In this document: piece after piece, positions 1 to 13,000 of the stretch
Numbering within the stretch: the stretch's first letter is position 1
Layout: each line of letters opens with the position of its first letter
Assembly (NCBI GenBank): GCA_950097015.1
Contig: CATNEN010000038.1
Span: forward strand, 29,790,501-29,854,500
Reading direction: 5' to 3'
DNA length: 64,000 bases
Source of the DNA: Macrostomum hystrix
Taxonomy: Eukaryota > Platyhelminthes > Macrostomidae
Notes under the pieces: generated by a model
The model's database searches: none
The model's input: the letters and a program-made list of their open reading frames with translations, nothing else
Told to the model about the DNA's origin: nothing
Made by a program: the position numbers and the translations under genes

Positions 1-361
1 TCCCTACGGGATAAGATCCCTACGGGATAAGATCCCTACGGGATAAGATCCCTACGGGATAAGATCCCTACGGGATAAGATCCCTACGGGATAAGATCCC
101 TACGGGATAAGATCCCTACGGGATAAGATCCCTACGGGATAAGATCCCTACGGGATAAGATCCCTACGGGATAAGATCCCTACGGGATAAGATCCCTACG
201 GGATAAGATCCCTACGGGATAAGATCCCTACGGGATAAGATCCCTACGGGATAAGATCCCTACGGGATAAGATCCCTACGGGATAAGATCCCTACGGGAT
301 AAGATCCCTACGGGATAAGATCCCTACGGGATAAGATCCCTACGGGATAAGATCCCTACGG
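1..361. repeat. 16-bp minisatellite, perfect copies
   Basis: Unit TCCCTACGGGATAAGA, about 22.5 copies with no substitution seen, running off the left edge. Each unit holds the inverted arms ATCCC/GGGAT. It lies in the PRKDC intron after exon 44, starting about 18 bp from the donor. Confidence 0.98.
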
Positions 362-379
362 AATATCCCACAAACTAAC

Positions 380-1055
380 CTCCAGCAGACTCCTTGACTC
401 CGCTGAGCATGCCGGCCAGTTGTTTCCAGTCTGCTGACACATCGTTGATGCACACCTGCAGTACGGACAGTACTAGTTCTCTGTCTCGCCTGAGTGCGGC
501 TAGGCAGTGACCCATGCAGCGCACAAAGGCTCCACGGCTTGGTGGCACTGGTCCCATGGCGCCGCAAATCTGTCTGGTTAGCCTGAACGGCACCAGCTCC
601 GGTGTTGGCAGGAATGTTATAGCGGTGCCGAACGCGTAGCCAAAATCGATGCCAATCATTTTGGCGCTATTTAAGCACAGCATATAATTGGACATGTGCC
701 GATCGCCTACTGATAGTAGCCAGTGTGAGGCGCAAATTGCGGCGTGACTTCGAGTTAAATTATCGCGCATAGCGTAGTAGGCCTCCCAATTGTTGGCCAG
801 CCGTTGGAGACCTCGGGCTAGCACAGTATCCGGCAGGGCATTTAACAGTGGCTTGAAATGCTTGTCAACCACCTGCTCGTCTGGCAGGTTGTAGAGTCGG
901 CAGGTGTCTTTGGAGACAAAGTTGTAGAATGAGTTGAATTGTTGAGCCTGGCTGCGCTGCTCTGCCGCAGTCAGTTGACGAATGAGAAAGTCTTTGTAGG
1001 GCTCAGTGCGTTCGAGCCATTCCAGGATGCCGAGGTCCGGGCTCAGTGGCACCAC
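380..1055 (-). CDS. PRKDC: PRKDC exon 44 (kinase C-lobe)
   Basis: 676 nt, acceptor GTCCTCCAG, donor G|GTTAGT, phase 1 out, so another exon follows. It starts [20 protein letters not shown]. Catalytic loop [12 protein letters not shown] has the Asp and Asn of PIKKs; the metal-binding loop is GIDFGYAFG (human has His in place of Tyr). [14 protein letters not shown] matches human. The kinase is predicted active from these residues. FATC is missing from the window. Confidence 0.98.
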
Positions 1056-4000
1056 CTGGAGGACGAGTCCAGCTTCAATTTTTAGAGTATCGCTTAGGTA
1101 AAGGGAAAAAGAAAAGCAAAGAATGGGCGAGAAGGCGAGGAGGGTTTATTAGGGCGAGAAGGCGAGTGAGGGTTGAGTAGGGCGAGAAGGCGAGTGAGGG
1201 TTGAGTATGGCGAGAAGGCGAGTGAGGGTTGTGTAGGGCGAGAAGGCGAGTGAGGGTTGAGTAGGGCGAGAAGGCGAGTAAGGGTTGAGTAGGGCGAGAA
1301 GGCGAGTAAGGGTTGAGTAGGGCGAGAAGGCGAGTGAGGGTTGAGTAGGGCGAGAAGGCGAGTGAGGGTTGAGTATGGCGAGAAGGCGAGTGAGGGTTGT
1401 GTAGGGCGAGAAGGCGAGTGAGGGTTGAGTAGGGCGAGAAGGCGAGTGAGGGTTGAGTAGGGCGAGAAGGCGAATAAGGGTTGTGTAGGGCGAGAAGGCG
1501 AATAAGGGTTGTGTAGGGCGAGAAGGCGAATAAGGGTTGAGTAGGGCGAGAAGGCGAGTGAGGGTTGAGTAGGGCGAGAAGACGAGTGAGGGTTGAGTAG
1601 GGCGAGAAGGCGAGGAGGGTCGAGGGTCGATTAGGGCGAGAGGGCGAGTGAGGGTTGAGGATGGCAAGATGACGAATTAGTGAGGATGTAGGGAAAGCAT
1701 GTCAGGTAAGAAGAATACGGCGAGAGTTATTGTAACAAAAATCAATGCGAAACAGTTTCCAAACCCAGACCTGATAAGTGACCAGTGCTAGCCGTCGCTG
1801 TCGACACTGAATGTCCCTCTGGAGCAGGGAGTTGAAGAGGCCAAGAGCCTGCTGAATTCGCTGATCCTGCCGCAGGTCCTCGCCGGCCTTGACCAGGTAG
1901 GGCCGGTCGCGCTGATCGTTGCCTCGAATGGTCAGCCGGTGGGGTCGACGCAGCGAGGACATGACGCGAATCGTGTCGCCGAAGCCGGCGATGCGAGTGT
2001 GAAGCTTAGGCTGCGGCTTGACTAGGGCGGCAGCCAGACTGCCACGGCACTGAATGGCGATGAGATTAGATACAGCTATAGATGTGAGATTAGATACTGC
2101 TATAGATGTGAGATTAGATACTGCTATAGATGTGAGATAAGATACAGCTATAAATGTGAGATTAGATACTGCTATAGATGTGAGATTAGATACTGCTATA
2201 GATGTGAGATTAGATACAGCTATAGATGTGAGATTAGATACTGCTATAGATGTGAGATTAGATACTGCTATAGATGTGAGATTAGATACAGCTATAGATG
2301 TGAGATTATATACAGCAATATATATGGCTATAGATACGCGATGTGATATGACTATAGATTTGATACGGCTTAAGATATGAGTTTAGACCTGATATTAGAC
2401 ATGAGATTAGACCTAAGATTAGACATGAGATTAGACAGGGGCAGAGATGAGATCACGCACCTGATACTGTCCGGGCACCTCCAGATAAGCGTCGCCGTGG
2501 TCAGCGGCAGCGAACTCAGCTAGCCAAGGACTGAAATCAGCCAGCTTGGCTATGGAAGAAGCTAGCGGTGCGTCCCTCTCCTGTCGCAGTTTCTTGTAAA
2601 ACGATCCGCCCGCGCGTTGAAATTCCGCCTCGGAGCGAAGGCCGACCAGCTGATTGGCCGACGGAAATGCGGCTAAAAACTCTGCCCTATACTTGGCTGA
2701 GAATTGTTTGCGAATTCGACCGTGACTACTGCCGCTAGAGCTAGTAGTATTTGTAGCATCGGAATCAAAGAATAATTGTTCAACGGCCTGAGAGTAGAGT
2801 TCGCGCAGTTTTTCCGATTGGCCCAATGAGCGTTTAACGTTAGTGATCCAGTCAAGGGCCAGGCAAGCTGGTAGAGATATCTGTAAATCATTTGTCTACT
2901 TTGATATTTATCGAAATTTTAGCGAATCAACAAATCAGCGAGGTTTAGATTCAAGGAATTAGCGATTGCCAATTTAACGAATTGGTAAGTTAGCGATTTA
3001 ACGAATTGGTGAGTTAGCGATCAACCAAATTGGTATGTTAGCGATTTAACGAATCGGTAAGTTAGCGATTTAACGAATTGGTAAGTTAGCGATTTAACGA
3101 ATCGGTAAGTTAGCGATTTAACAAATTGTCTAGTTAGCGATTTAACGAATCGGTAAGTTAGCGATTTAACGAATTGTCAAGTTAGCGATTTAACGAATCG
3201 GTAAGTTAGCGATTTAACGAATCGGTAAGTTAGCGATTTAACGAATCGGTAAGTTAGCGATTTAACGAATTGGTGAGTTAGCATTAACCGAATTGGTATG
3301 TTAATGATTTAACGAATTGGTAAGTTAGCGATCAACCAAATTGGTAAGTTAGCGATTTAACGAATTGGTAAGTTAGCGATTTAACGAATCGGTAAGTTAG
3401 CGATTTAACGAATTGTCAAGTTAGCGATTTAACGAATCGGTAAGTTAGCGATTTAACGAATCGGTAAGTTAGCGATTTAACGAATCGGTAAGTTAGCGAT
3501 TTAACGAATCGGTAAGTTAGCGATTTAACGAATTGGTAAGTTAGCGATTTAACGAATCGGTAAGTTAGCGATTTAACGAATTGGTAAGTTAGCGATTTAA
3601 CGAATTGTCAAGTTAGCGATTTAACGAATCGGTAAGTTAGCGATTTAACGAATTGGTAAGTTAGCGATTTAACGAATTGGTAAGTTAGCTATTTAATAAT
3701 TTAAAATGGACAATTTAACTAATAAGCAATTGTCGATTTAACACATGGGTGATTTTACGAATTGCCGCAAAGTTATGAAAGCGAATATCAACGAACATTG
3801 CTCCACCAAAAACTGCTTTTATCAGGTTTCTCAGCAGCAGAATAAGAAGAAATAAAAGTACAAACGAACCTCTCCCATCTGAGCAATAAACTCTTCCACT
3901 AGGGGCAGTTTTTTCAGTTTCTGCCACAATCTTTCGGCCGACTGTCTGGCGGCCGCCTCGCCGGCTTCGAATCGATAATTAGCCCGAGCCAATCGGAACG

Positions 4001-7000
4001 GGTACACCAGAGCGGACGGATACTGATCGCACACAGTCGCCAGTAGGGGCTGAACAGCGCAGCCGCCCTGGCGCGGCTTGTCCAATAGGGACACGAGCTG
4101 GGGCAGCCAGGGCAGTGTTAGCCAGGCTGGGACGCTCTCCATTTGCCGGCTGAAACGAGCCGAGAGAGTCTCTCCCCCCATTGGCTGGGAGGAGGCTTCG
4201 TTCGCGTCTTCTCCTAGGAGACAAAGAAGGCGCGGAAATCTCAGCGTAGCCTCCTGGCTGCCGCAGCGCATTGCGAATGCAACGGAGTCAACCGCCTGGG
4301 CGCGAAGGCTGGACCGAAACTGCTGTTGCTGTTGCTGCTGCTGATCTTCAAGAAGACAAGAGTCGCAGAAACGAATCTAAAAAGGATAAAAAAATGCAGC
4401 AGAGAAAAATCAAAAAGAAAAATGGATAAAAAATAGGATAAAAAATAGTGGAATATTTAGGATTCGAAAGAAAAACTGGGATATTGGGGATCAGAAAGAA
4501 TAACGGGGATATTTGGGATTCGAAAGAAAATCTGGGATATCTGGGATTCGAAAGAAAATCTGGGATATCTGGGATTCGAAAGAAAAAACAGGGATATTTG
4601 GGATTTGAAAGAATAACGGGGATATTTGGGATTCGAAAGAAAATCTGGGATATCTGGGATTCGAAAGAAAATCTGGGATATCTGGGATTCGAAAGAAAAA
4701 AACAGGGATATTTGGGATTTGAAAGAATAACAGGGATATTAGGGATACAAAAGAAAATCTGGGATATCTGGGATTCAAAAGAAAATCTGGGATATCTGGG
4801 ATTCGAAAGAAAATCTGGGATATCTGGGATTCGAAAGAAAAAAACTGGGATATTTGGGATTTGAAAGAATAACAGGGATATTAGGGATACAAAAGAAAAA
4901 AACTGGGATATTGGGGATCCGAAAGAATAACAGGGATATTAGGGATACAAAAGAAAAAACTGGGATATCTGGGATTCAAAAGAAAAACTGGGATATCTGG
5001 TATTGGAAAGAAAAACTGAGATATTTGGGATTAGAAAAAAGCAGTTTTACGACCGATGGCAACCAAAAACTCACCAATTCCAATTGGCACTGCAGGCTTG
5101 CTCGAAAATTCCACCCGTCAACCAGACCGCCACCTTCTGGCTCATCGGCAGCTTGAGCTGCGGCCTGCAGGTTTTTCAACGCGGAGCGATTAAATTCGTC
5201 AGCCTTGACATTGCTGTCTGAATCAGAGCTGCTGTCATCCTGTTGACAATGGCGCAACAGGTAGGCCGAAGCTCGATCGCACAAGCCGATAGCCAACGAT
5301 TCTTCCCAACTGGGCTTAGCTGGTGAAGCGTGGGATACTATCTGAAATTGCAGCGATCGTAACGACTAAATTTAAACAAAAATTAAAAAAAGAAACGTTA
5401 GCTAAATTATTTTCTAAAAAACTATTATTTTAGTTCATTTCCGTCAATTTTAGAAATCTTTTAAAAAAGTCCATGGACAATTCTGAGAAATGGTAAACGA
5501 ATGGTAAAATACAGTTCTTTGAAAATAATTCTGATATGTCAGTAAATGTCCATGGACAACTCAGAAACGAACTTTGCCTTTGCCCATTGATAATTTAGAT
5601 AAACATTGCAAAATATTTCGTTCGAAAATTTAAAAAATGTCTGTAAAAGTCGATGGACAATTCGGATAATTATCGCTAAATGCGTAGTTTGACACTTCTA
5701 AAAATTAAAATAAATGTCCATAGACAGTTTAGATAAATATTACATAGTGTGCCATTGTACAATTCTGAGAAAATATCTGAAAACTATCCACCGGCAATTG
5801 TATTAAATACAATCGAATGTCCATAGACAATTAGAATTAAATATCGGTGCATGTCTGAGATAGGCAATTCTGAGAAAACGTCGGCCAAAATGTCCGTGGA
5901 CACACTTCGAGAAAAAATCGGCCGATTGTCGAGGCTTCTACCCACTGATAGGAATTAGTTTTCAAATCCAACGTCTAATTCTCACCTGTCTCCTAGCCTT
6001 GGCCAGCTTCTCAATTACCCCGTCAGCGTTGACATCTCGACTGGCGTCATTGGCCAGGGCGGCCGCCGACCAGGCTCTGGCCAGCCCGACGCGCCACGCC
6101 GCGGCAGTTGACGTCGTCGCCGTCAGTCGACCAGCTCCGCCCGACTGTTGACTGCCGACGCAGCAGAATCTGCGCGCCCGGAGTAGGTGAGCCAGGGCTA
6201 CGGATGGTTGCGACTGAATCCGGGCGACATCGGCGAGGGTTAGCAGCTGCTCGCCGGCGAATGCGTTGAAGCTGCGCCTGTTTGCTGACGAATCGTCTGA
6301 AATAGTTTTTGAAACGGTGGAGTGGTAGGTTGGGTAGAGTGATAAAGTAGATTGGTAGGTTTAGCGGAGGGATGAAGTAGATTGGTAGGTAGAGTGATAA
6401 AGTAGACTTGGTGGAGTGGTAGGTTGGGTAGAGTGACTCGGTGGAGTTGTAGGTTGGGTAGAGTGACTCGGTGGAGTGGTAGGTTGGGTAGAGTGACTCC
6501 GTGGAGTTTTAGGTTGAGTAGAGTGACTCGGTGGAGTGGTAGGTTGGGTAGAGTGACTCGGTGGAGTGGTAAGTTGGGTAGAGTGACTCGGTGGAGTGGT
6601 AAGTTGGGTAGAGTGATTCGGTGGAGTGGTAAGTTGGGTAGAGTGACTCGGTGGAGTGGTAAGTTGGGTAGAGTGACTCGGTGGAGTGGTAAGTTGGGTA
6701 GAGTGACTCGGTGGAGTGGTAGGTTGGGTAGAGTGACTCCGTGGCGTTTTAGGTTGGGTAGAGTGACTCCGTGGAGTGGTAGGTTGGGTAGAGTGACTCC
6801 GTGGAGTGGTAGGTTGGGTAGAGTGACTCCGTGGAGTGGTAGGTTGGGTAGAGTGACTCCGTGGAGTGGTAGGTTGGGTAGAGTGACTCCGTGGAGTGGT
6901 AGGTTGGGTAGAGTGACTCCGTGGAGTAACTGGTTCTAAATTGGACCTACCAAGCTGGCCAACAAGCAGCATCTTCTCGGCGCATAGCAACCGCACGGCA

Positions 7001-10000
7001 ACGGTTCTCTCCCAGGCGTCGCTGGCGTCGCGAACAGTGTCGGGCCTTCGCTGGCGCCATTTGGCCAGCAAGTCGGTGGCGGAGCTCCTGTCACCGAGTC
7101 GATCGTCCGTCAGCAGGACGAGGCACTCTCGCAGCTCTGTCAGCCGTTGAACGCTGGCCAGATTGGCCGCATGGAACTGGCGCTGCAGAGCCGGCACCGA
7201 GGACAGCTTCTGTAGGCGATGATTTTACGTGTTGAAAAATAGAGCCGATATGTATAGAGAAGTTTTTAAACATGCACTTTTAAGAATTCTGAAATCAAGG
7301 GAGCTTTTTGGACTTTTTGATGAGCAGAAATGAGTGAGATGTTATAAACTGACCGACAGAGTGAAAAATAGTGAATTCTAAGACATCAGACGTTGCCATA
7401 CCTTCAGCACATGATCGAGTGCCAAATCAACATGATACATAGCGTCTCGATGTTTGTCCATTTTGAGCAGCACTGAAGCCAGCGACTCAGCGTGATCAGT
7501 CTGAAATAGATAAAAAATCGAGTATGGCAAATGATATTAGATTGAAAGTAGTAAAAAGTAGTTGACCGTTTTTTACTGGCTATAAGCTGAACAATTAAAC
7601 TCCAGAGATTCTGGAAGCTGGGCTAATTAATCGTGACAGCAATTGGGTGAGAGTCTTCTGTTGGAGAGATGGTCGAGAAATGCCATAGACTTTCGGATTA
7701 TTAAGTTAAAAGTTGTTTCAGTCGAGAAATGCCATAGACAATAAACGATGTCAGTGGGTAAGACACGGTTTTAAGATTCCTAGTTTCAGTCGAGAAATGC
7801 CATAGACTATAAACGATGTCAGTGGGTAAGACACGGTTATAAGATTCCTAGTTTCAGTCGATAAATGCCATAGACTATAAACGATGTCAGTGGTTAGACA
7901 CGGTTTTAAGATTCCTAGTTTCAGTCGAGAAATGCCATAGACTATAAACAATGTCAGTGGTTAGACACGGTTTTAAGATTCCTAGTTTCAGTCGAGAAAT
8001 GCCATAGACTATAAGCGATGTCAGTGGGAAAGACATGGTTATAAGATTCCTAGTTTCAGTCGAGAAATGCCATAGACTATAAGCGATGTCAGTGGGTAAG
8101 ACACGGTTTTCAGATTCCTAGTTTCAGCTGAGAAATGCCATAGACAATAAACGATGTCAGTGGTTAGACACGTTATAAGATTCCTAGTTTCAGATGAGAA
8201 ATGCCATAGACAATAAACGATGTCAGTGGTTAGACACGGTTTAAGATTCCTAGTTTCAGTCGAGAAATGCCATAGACTATAAGCGATGTCAGTGGGAAAG
8301 ACATGGTTATAAGATTCCTAGTTTCAGTCGAGAAATGCCATAGACAATAAGCGATGTCAGTGGGAAAGACACATTAAATAGAATTAATTTCTGAAATAAG
8401 TCACGCGTGCTACCAACCCGCAATAAATCTCTATGAAACTCATTATCCTGCGATAGGCGTAGAAATTTGAGAAAGTCCTCAGTAGAATTGGCGGCATTGT
8501 TCGATTCGTCGCATAATTGACGCGCGGAGGCCAGCATGTAGAATGGGAGAGAATCCTAGAGAGGCGGAGCGATGAGAATCGTTTATAATCTCAACTAATA
8601 AACTTGCTATTGTAAATTAAAATTAATACTTCTAGCATACCAGAGAAGCAGATTTAGTCAAATCGATAACAGATGAATCATTCGCCCTCGCCGTTAGCTC
8701 TCGACGGGAAAGTTCGCCCAGACGTGGCCAATCAGCTAGGCGAGCCAAACAGTCGAGCCTAGCTAGACGGCACACATTGTCTAAATCGACTCTCGCCGAA
8801 GAACCGGCCGTATTTTGATCTTGTTCCTCGCCGTCGCTTTTGCCGAATAATTGGTCGAATTTTTCTAGGGCTAAGTGAAAGTCGCCGCTAAGGCAACAGT
8901 CCAAAGCGTAGAGTAGATCTTCGTCTCTATCGGCAGCCTCGCCGTGGCATTGGCGCAGCGCCCCCAGCTGCTGATCCGACTCGCCCATATCCCGGTAGAG
9001 GCTGGCCAATGCTAGCCAGTAGGCCTTGTCATTGGCATTGTCGTCATTACTATTGGCAGAATCCGCTGCAGAATCTGCTTCGTCTATTTCCATAGTCTAC
9101 AAGATAATAAAGGAAAAGCGATGGGCTATTTTATCAAATTTGCTTAGTAACTTAGTAACTAGGGACGTCGTAGCCTAGCGTCGGACTCACGAACTGAAGG
9201 TCCGGGGTTTGATTCCCGAATCTACTAAAACAAATTGTATCCATTAGCAAGACACTTAACTCTGTATTGCTTGAGTTCACCCAGCTGTTAAATGAGTACC
9301 AGCATTAGCTGGTGCAATTTAGTGAGGGTGGCGTCCTCCAAGTCCATGGACTCAACATCTTTACGCAGCCTTCAGATGCGCCGCGCAATAGCTGCGGCAG
9401 TGCTGTCAGCTGCTCGTGTACCTGGGTTGCTCCTAAAGTACATCGTGCCTATTTACTTTCACTTATGACTCGTATTTTTTTAGCTGGCAGCCTGCCTGTC
9501 CTAAAATTCTCTCTATATGTACACGTTACGTATAAGTGACGTCAATGCTATTTTTAGCAGCATCTACCTTGACGTTCCTTGTTCATATGACGTCAGTTTC
9601 TATAAATAGAAACTCACGAGGCCACAGGCATTTGTAACGCAGTCAGACGTACACAGGCTATGTAAATCAGTGCGCGACTACGCAAAACAAACGTGAGTGT
9701 GTGTTCAGGGATCAGCAGAGTCGGCTGAGGGCCTACTTCTGCTCAAGTGGTTATGAGTTCGAATCTTTTAGACTGTCAAACTGTCGCAGACACTCAAAAC
9801 AAACCTCGAGCTGTCTAGCGGCATCTGTGCGTCGACGTTTCGGCGCAGGCGGCTGTCGATCTGACGTCTTATCGGCAGCCTGACCACGCGCTTTCCTTCG
9901 CTGCTGCTGCTGCTGATGGCTCGTTTTGGGTCGCAGCCAAGAGTGCAACAGTTCCAAGGCCAGTGAGCCGAGAGACGGCAGATGAGCGGCGGCCGCTGCG

Positions 10001-13000
10001 GCTGCCAGTCTGCCATAGTCGGCTGGTCGAATGACAACGACTAGGCTGTCGGTGTTGGACGTCGATGCTCCTCCTGCTGCTGCCGCTGAGGCCAGTGAGC
10101 AAAGTGAATCCAGAGCGCATCCTATGAGAGCGGGATCGGAGCCAGTAGAATTCTTCATAGCTGCAGCAGCCAGACCGTCGGAATGGTGCAAACTGGCTGC
10201 TGACAGGAGAACGCCAAGCCAAGCGACGGCGAGACGGCGACACATGTCCGAGGCGTCGTCTTCGGATAGCGCTGTGGCCGCCCAGTCCACCATTGACTGA
10301 GATAGCTGGCATTTTTTATAATTGTTGGGTATCGGGATGTAATGTGAAAATTGTATAACACTGACTCACTTGACTGACCAAATTAAAAGAGACAGACAGA
10401 CACCTAGAACAGACAGACGGACACCTAGAACAGAGAGACACCTATAACAGACACACAGACACCTAGAACAGACAGACAGACATCTAGAACAGAAAGACAG
10501 ACACCCAGAACAGACAGACACCTAGAACAGACAGACAGACACCTAGAACAGACAGACACATAGAACAGACAGACACCTAGAACAGACAGACAGACACCTA
10601 GAACAGACAGACAGACAACTAGAACAGACAGACAGTCACCTAGAACAGACAGACAGTCACCTAGAACAGACAGACACCTAGAACAGACAGACAGACACCT
10701 AGAACAGACAGACAGACACCTAGAACAGACAGACAGTCACCTAGAACAGACAGACAGACATCTAGAACAGACAGACAGACACCTAGAACAGACAGACAGT
10801 CACCTAGAACAGACAGACTGATGCAAAGGCCCACCTGAGCGCACAGCAATCTGCCAAAGCAGCGGTCCCTCTGTGCAAGGCCGACAATAGTAGAGACCAA
10901 TGCGCCCTGTTCAATCTGAACATCGGGCAAGTCGCCGACACGATAGCGACGTCGAAGTGTCACTCGATGCTCGCGTCTCGCAGCTGCTTCGGCGGCTTCG
11001 CGCGCTTTTCGACGATGTCGCTCGACGCCAGCCTGAGCGAAGGCCGAGTAGCTGCCGCTGCTAGAAGAGGACGATGACGACGACGTTGACGAAGAAGCAT
11101 CAGCTGAGCCAGCTGCGGCTGTTTCCTGCTGCTGCTGCTGCTGCTGCTGTTGACGAAGCATTCGACGCCGAAGTCGGCGAAGCTGAGCGGCCTGAGCGGC
11201 CATCTGAGGATTGGCATCCGAGCCGAGGGCCGTGTGGTAGCCGGCTAGGCCGCCTGCGGCCGACACTTCTAAACCGCCGACGCCTTTCGAGCGAAACAGC
11301 AGCGAAGTTGACGAAGCTGTCAGGGACGACGAGTGAATGTCCTGCAGTTTCGGAGGTAGAGAGGATTAAAGAGGCTCAAAATTTTAAAAAGGTCCAAGAG
11401 TTTAAAACTTTGCTTTATAATTGTCTGTAATTTACAGTCTGTCAGGAATTTACAGACAGTTTGTCAGGAGTTCTGTTTGTCATAAATTTATAGTCTGTCA
11501 GGAATTCATAGTCTGTCAGGAATTTACAGTCTGTCAGGAATTTACAGTCTGTCAGGAATTTACAGTCTGTCAGTAATTTATAGTCTGTCAGGAATTTACA
11601 GTCTGTCAGGAATCTACGGACAGTCTGTCAGGAGTTCTGTCTGTCAGGAATTTATAGTCTGTCAGGAATTTCCAGTCTGTCAGTAATTTATAGTCTGTCA
11701 GGAATTTACAGTCTGTCAGGAATCTACCGTCAGTCTGTCAGGAGTTCTGTCTGTCAGGAATTTATAGTCTGTCAGGAATTTACAGTCTGTCAGGAAGTTA
11801 CAGACAGTCTGTCATGAATGACAATCATAATGACAATCTGTCAGGAAATCTGACATAGCCTTAAGTCGTTACAAACCTGAGTATCTATAAACAGGCTGCT
11901 AGCGACTGTGCCGCCAGGCATCTGCGTAGCTTCAAACATTCCGGGACCAACTGCTGTAGCTCTCAAGGGTAGCATTGTGGCCGCCGTGGCGTCCATACCA
12001 ACCACTGACGCATCGGCAAGTAGGCGTCGTTGGGAAGCGTCGACATCGCGCTGCTGCTGAGTTTCCAGGAACAGTGGCGTCATAAGGCCACCGTGCCGGC
12101 GCCTCCAGTCGGCATCAATGCGGAACTCCTTGAACGGACAATCGGCCAGGGGTCGGTCGAACATTGGCAGACGAAAATCTGGCGTAGCCGCGCAAGAATC
12201 TAATTGAACGGCAGAGCAGAACGCCGGAAGAGCGGCCGAAGTGATGGCTTTGACAGCGGAAAAATTCTCGTCAGTCTGTTCGTCGGCTGGGTTGCCATGA
12301 CAACGCGATAATAGAGTCAACCAACGAGCGGCAGCCTCAGACGGTAGGCCAGAGTTGTGAGACCAGAACGCTAATAAATATGTGCGATTCGATTCCGCCG
12401 CGTCGATTAAGCCGGCTAATAGGGGCGGACCGCACAGATCCGGATGAGTCGGATACCACGTGACTAGCAGCTCGTAGGCTTGGCGACGGACCTGAGAGAG
12501 CGGAGAGGCTTTAGTTTGTAATTGGGTGTCCAAAAAAGTAGATCGATTTTGATTGGTGAGCCGAGGTGTACACAAGAGGAGATCGATTTTGATTGGTCGA
12601 GCCGAGGTGTACACAGAAGGAGATTGATTTTTATTGGTCGAGCTTTTGGTGTACAGGGAAGGAGACCGATTTTGATTGGCAATAAATAAGTTGTACACTG
12701 GATGAGATTGATTTTAATTAGTCCGGCCGAGGTGTACCCAATAGTAGATCAATTTTGATTGGTCGAGCCGAGGTGTACATCGAAGATTGATTTTAATTGG
12801 TCAAGCTTAGGAGTACACTGTTGGGAGAGTATGATTTGTCAGGACAGTACACTCTAGAGATAAATCCATTCTGATTGGTTCGGTAAAAACGTACACAGAA
12901 AGAGATCAATTTTGATTGGACAGGCTGGGATGTACACGTGAGTGGATCGATTTTAAGTGGTCAAGGTGGGGAGGACCATGAAATAAAACTTAAACAGACC

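Noticed and set aside
1-361. CRISPR-like regular repeats
   Set aside because: Units are contiguous with no unique spacers, and the setting is an animal intron.
6361-7197. Thr/Pro-Ser-His repeat protein fused to a conserved helix region
   Set aside because: The conserved part is PRKDC exon 38; the repeat part is the intron after its GTAGGT donor.
8373-8417. Longer exon 36 ending at AAT|GTGTCT
   Set aside because: It would add 15 residues not found in human DNA-PKcs; the earlier CGG|GTTGGT join aligns without a gap.
9690-9800. tRNA gene suggested by GAGTTCGAATC
   Set aside because: Only a B-box-like string; no A box at the right distance and no cloverleaf. Also inside the sequence just after the exon 34 donor.
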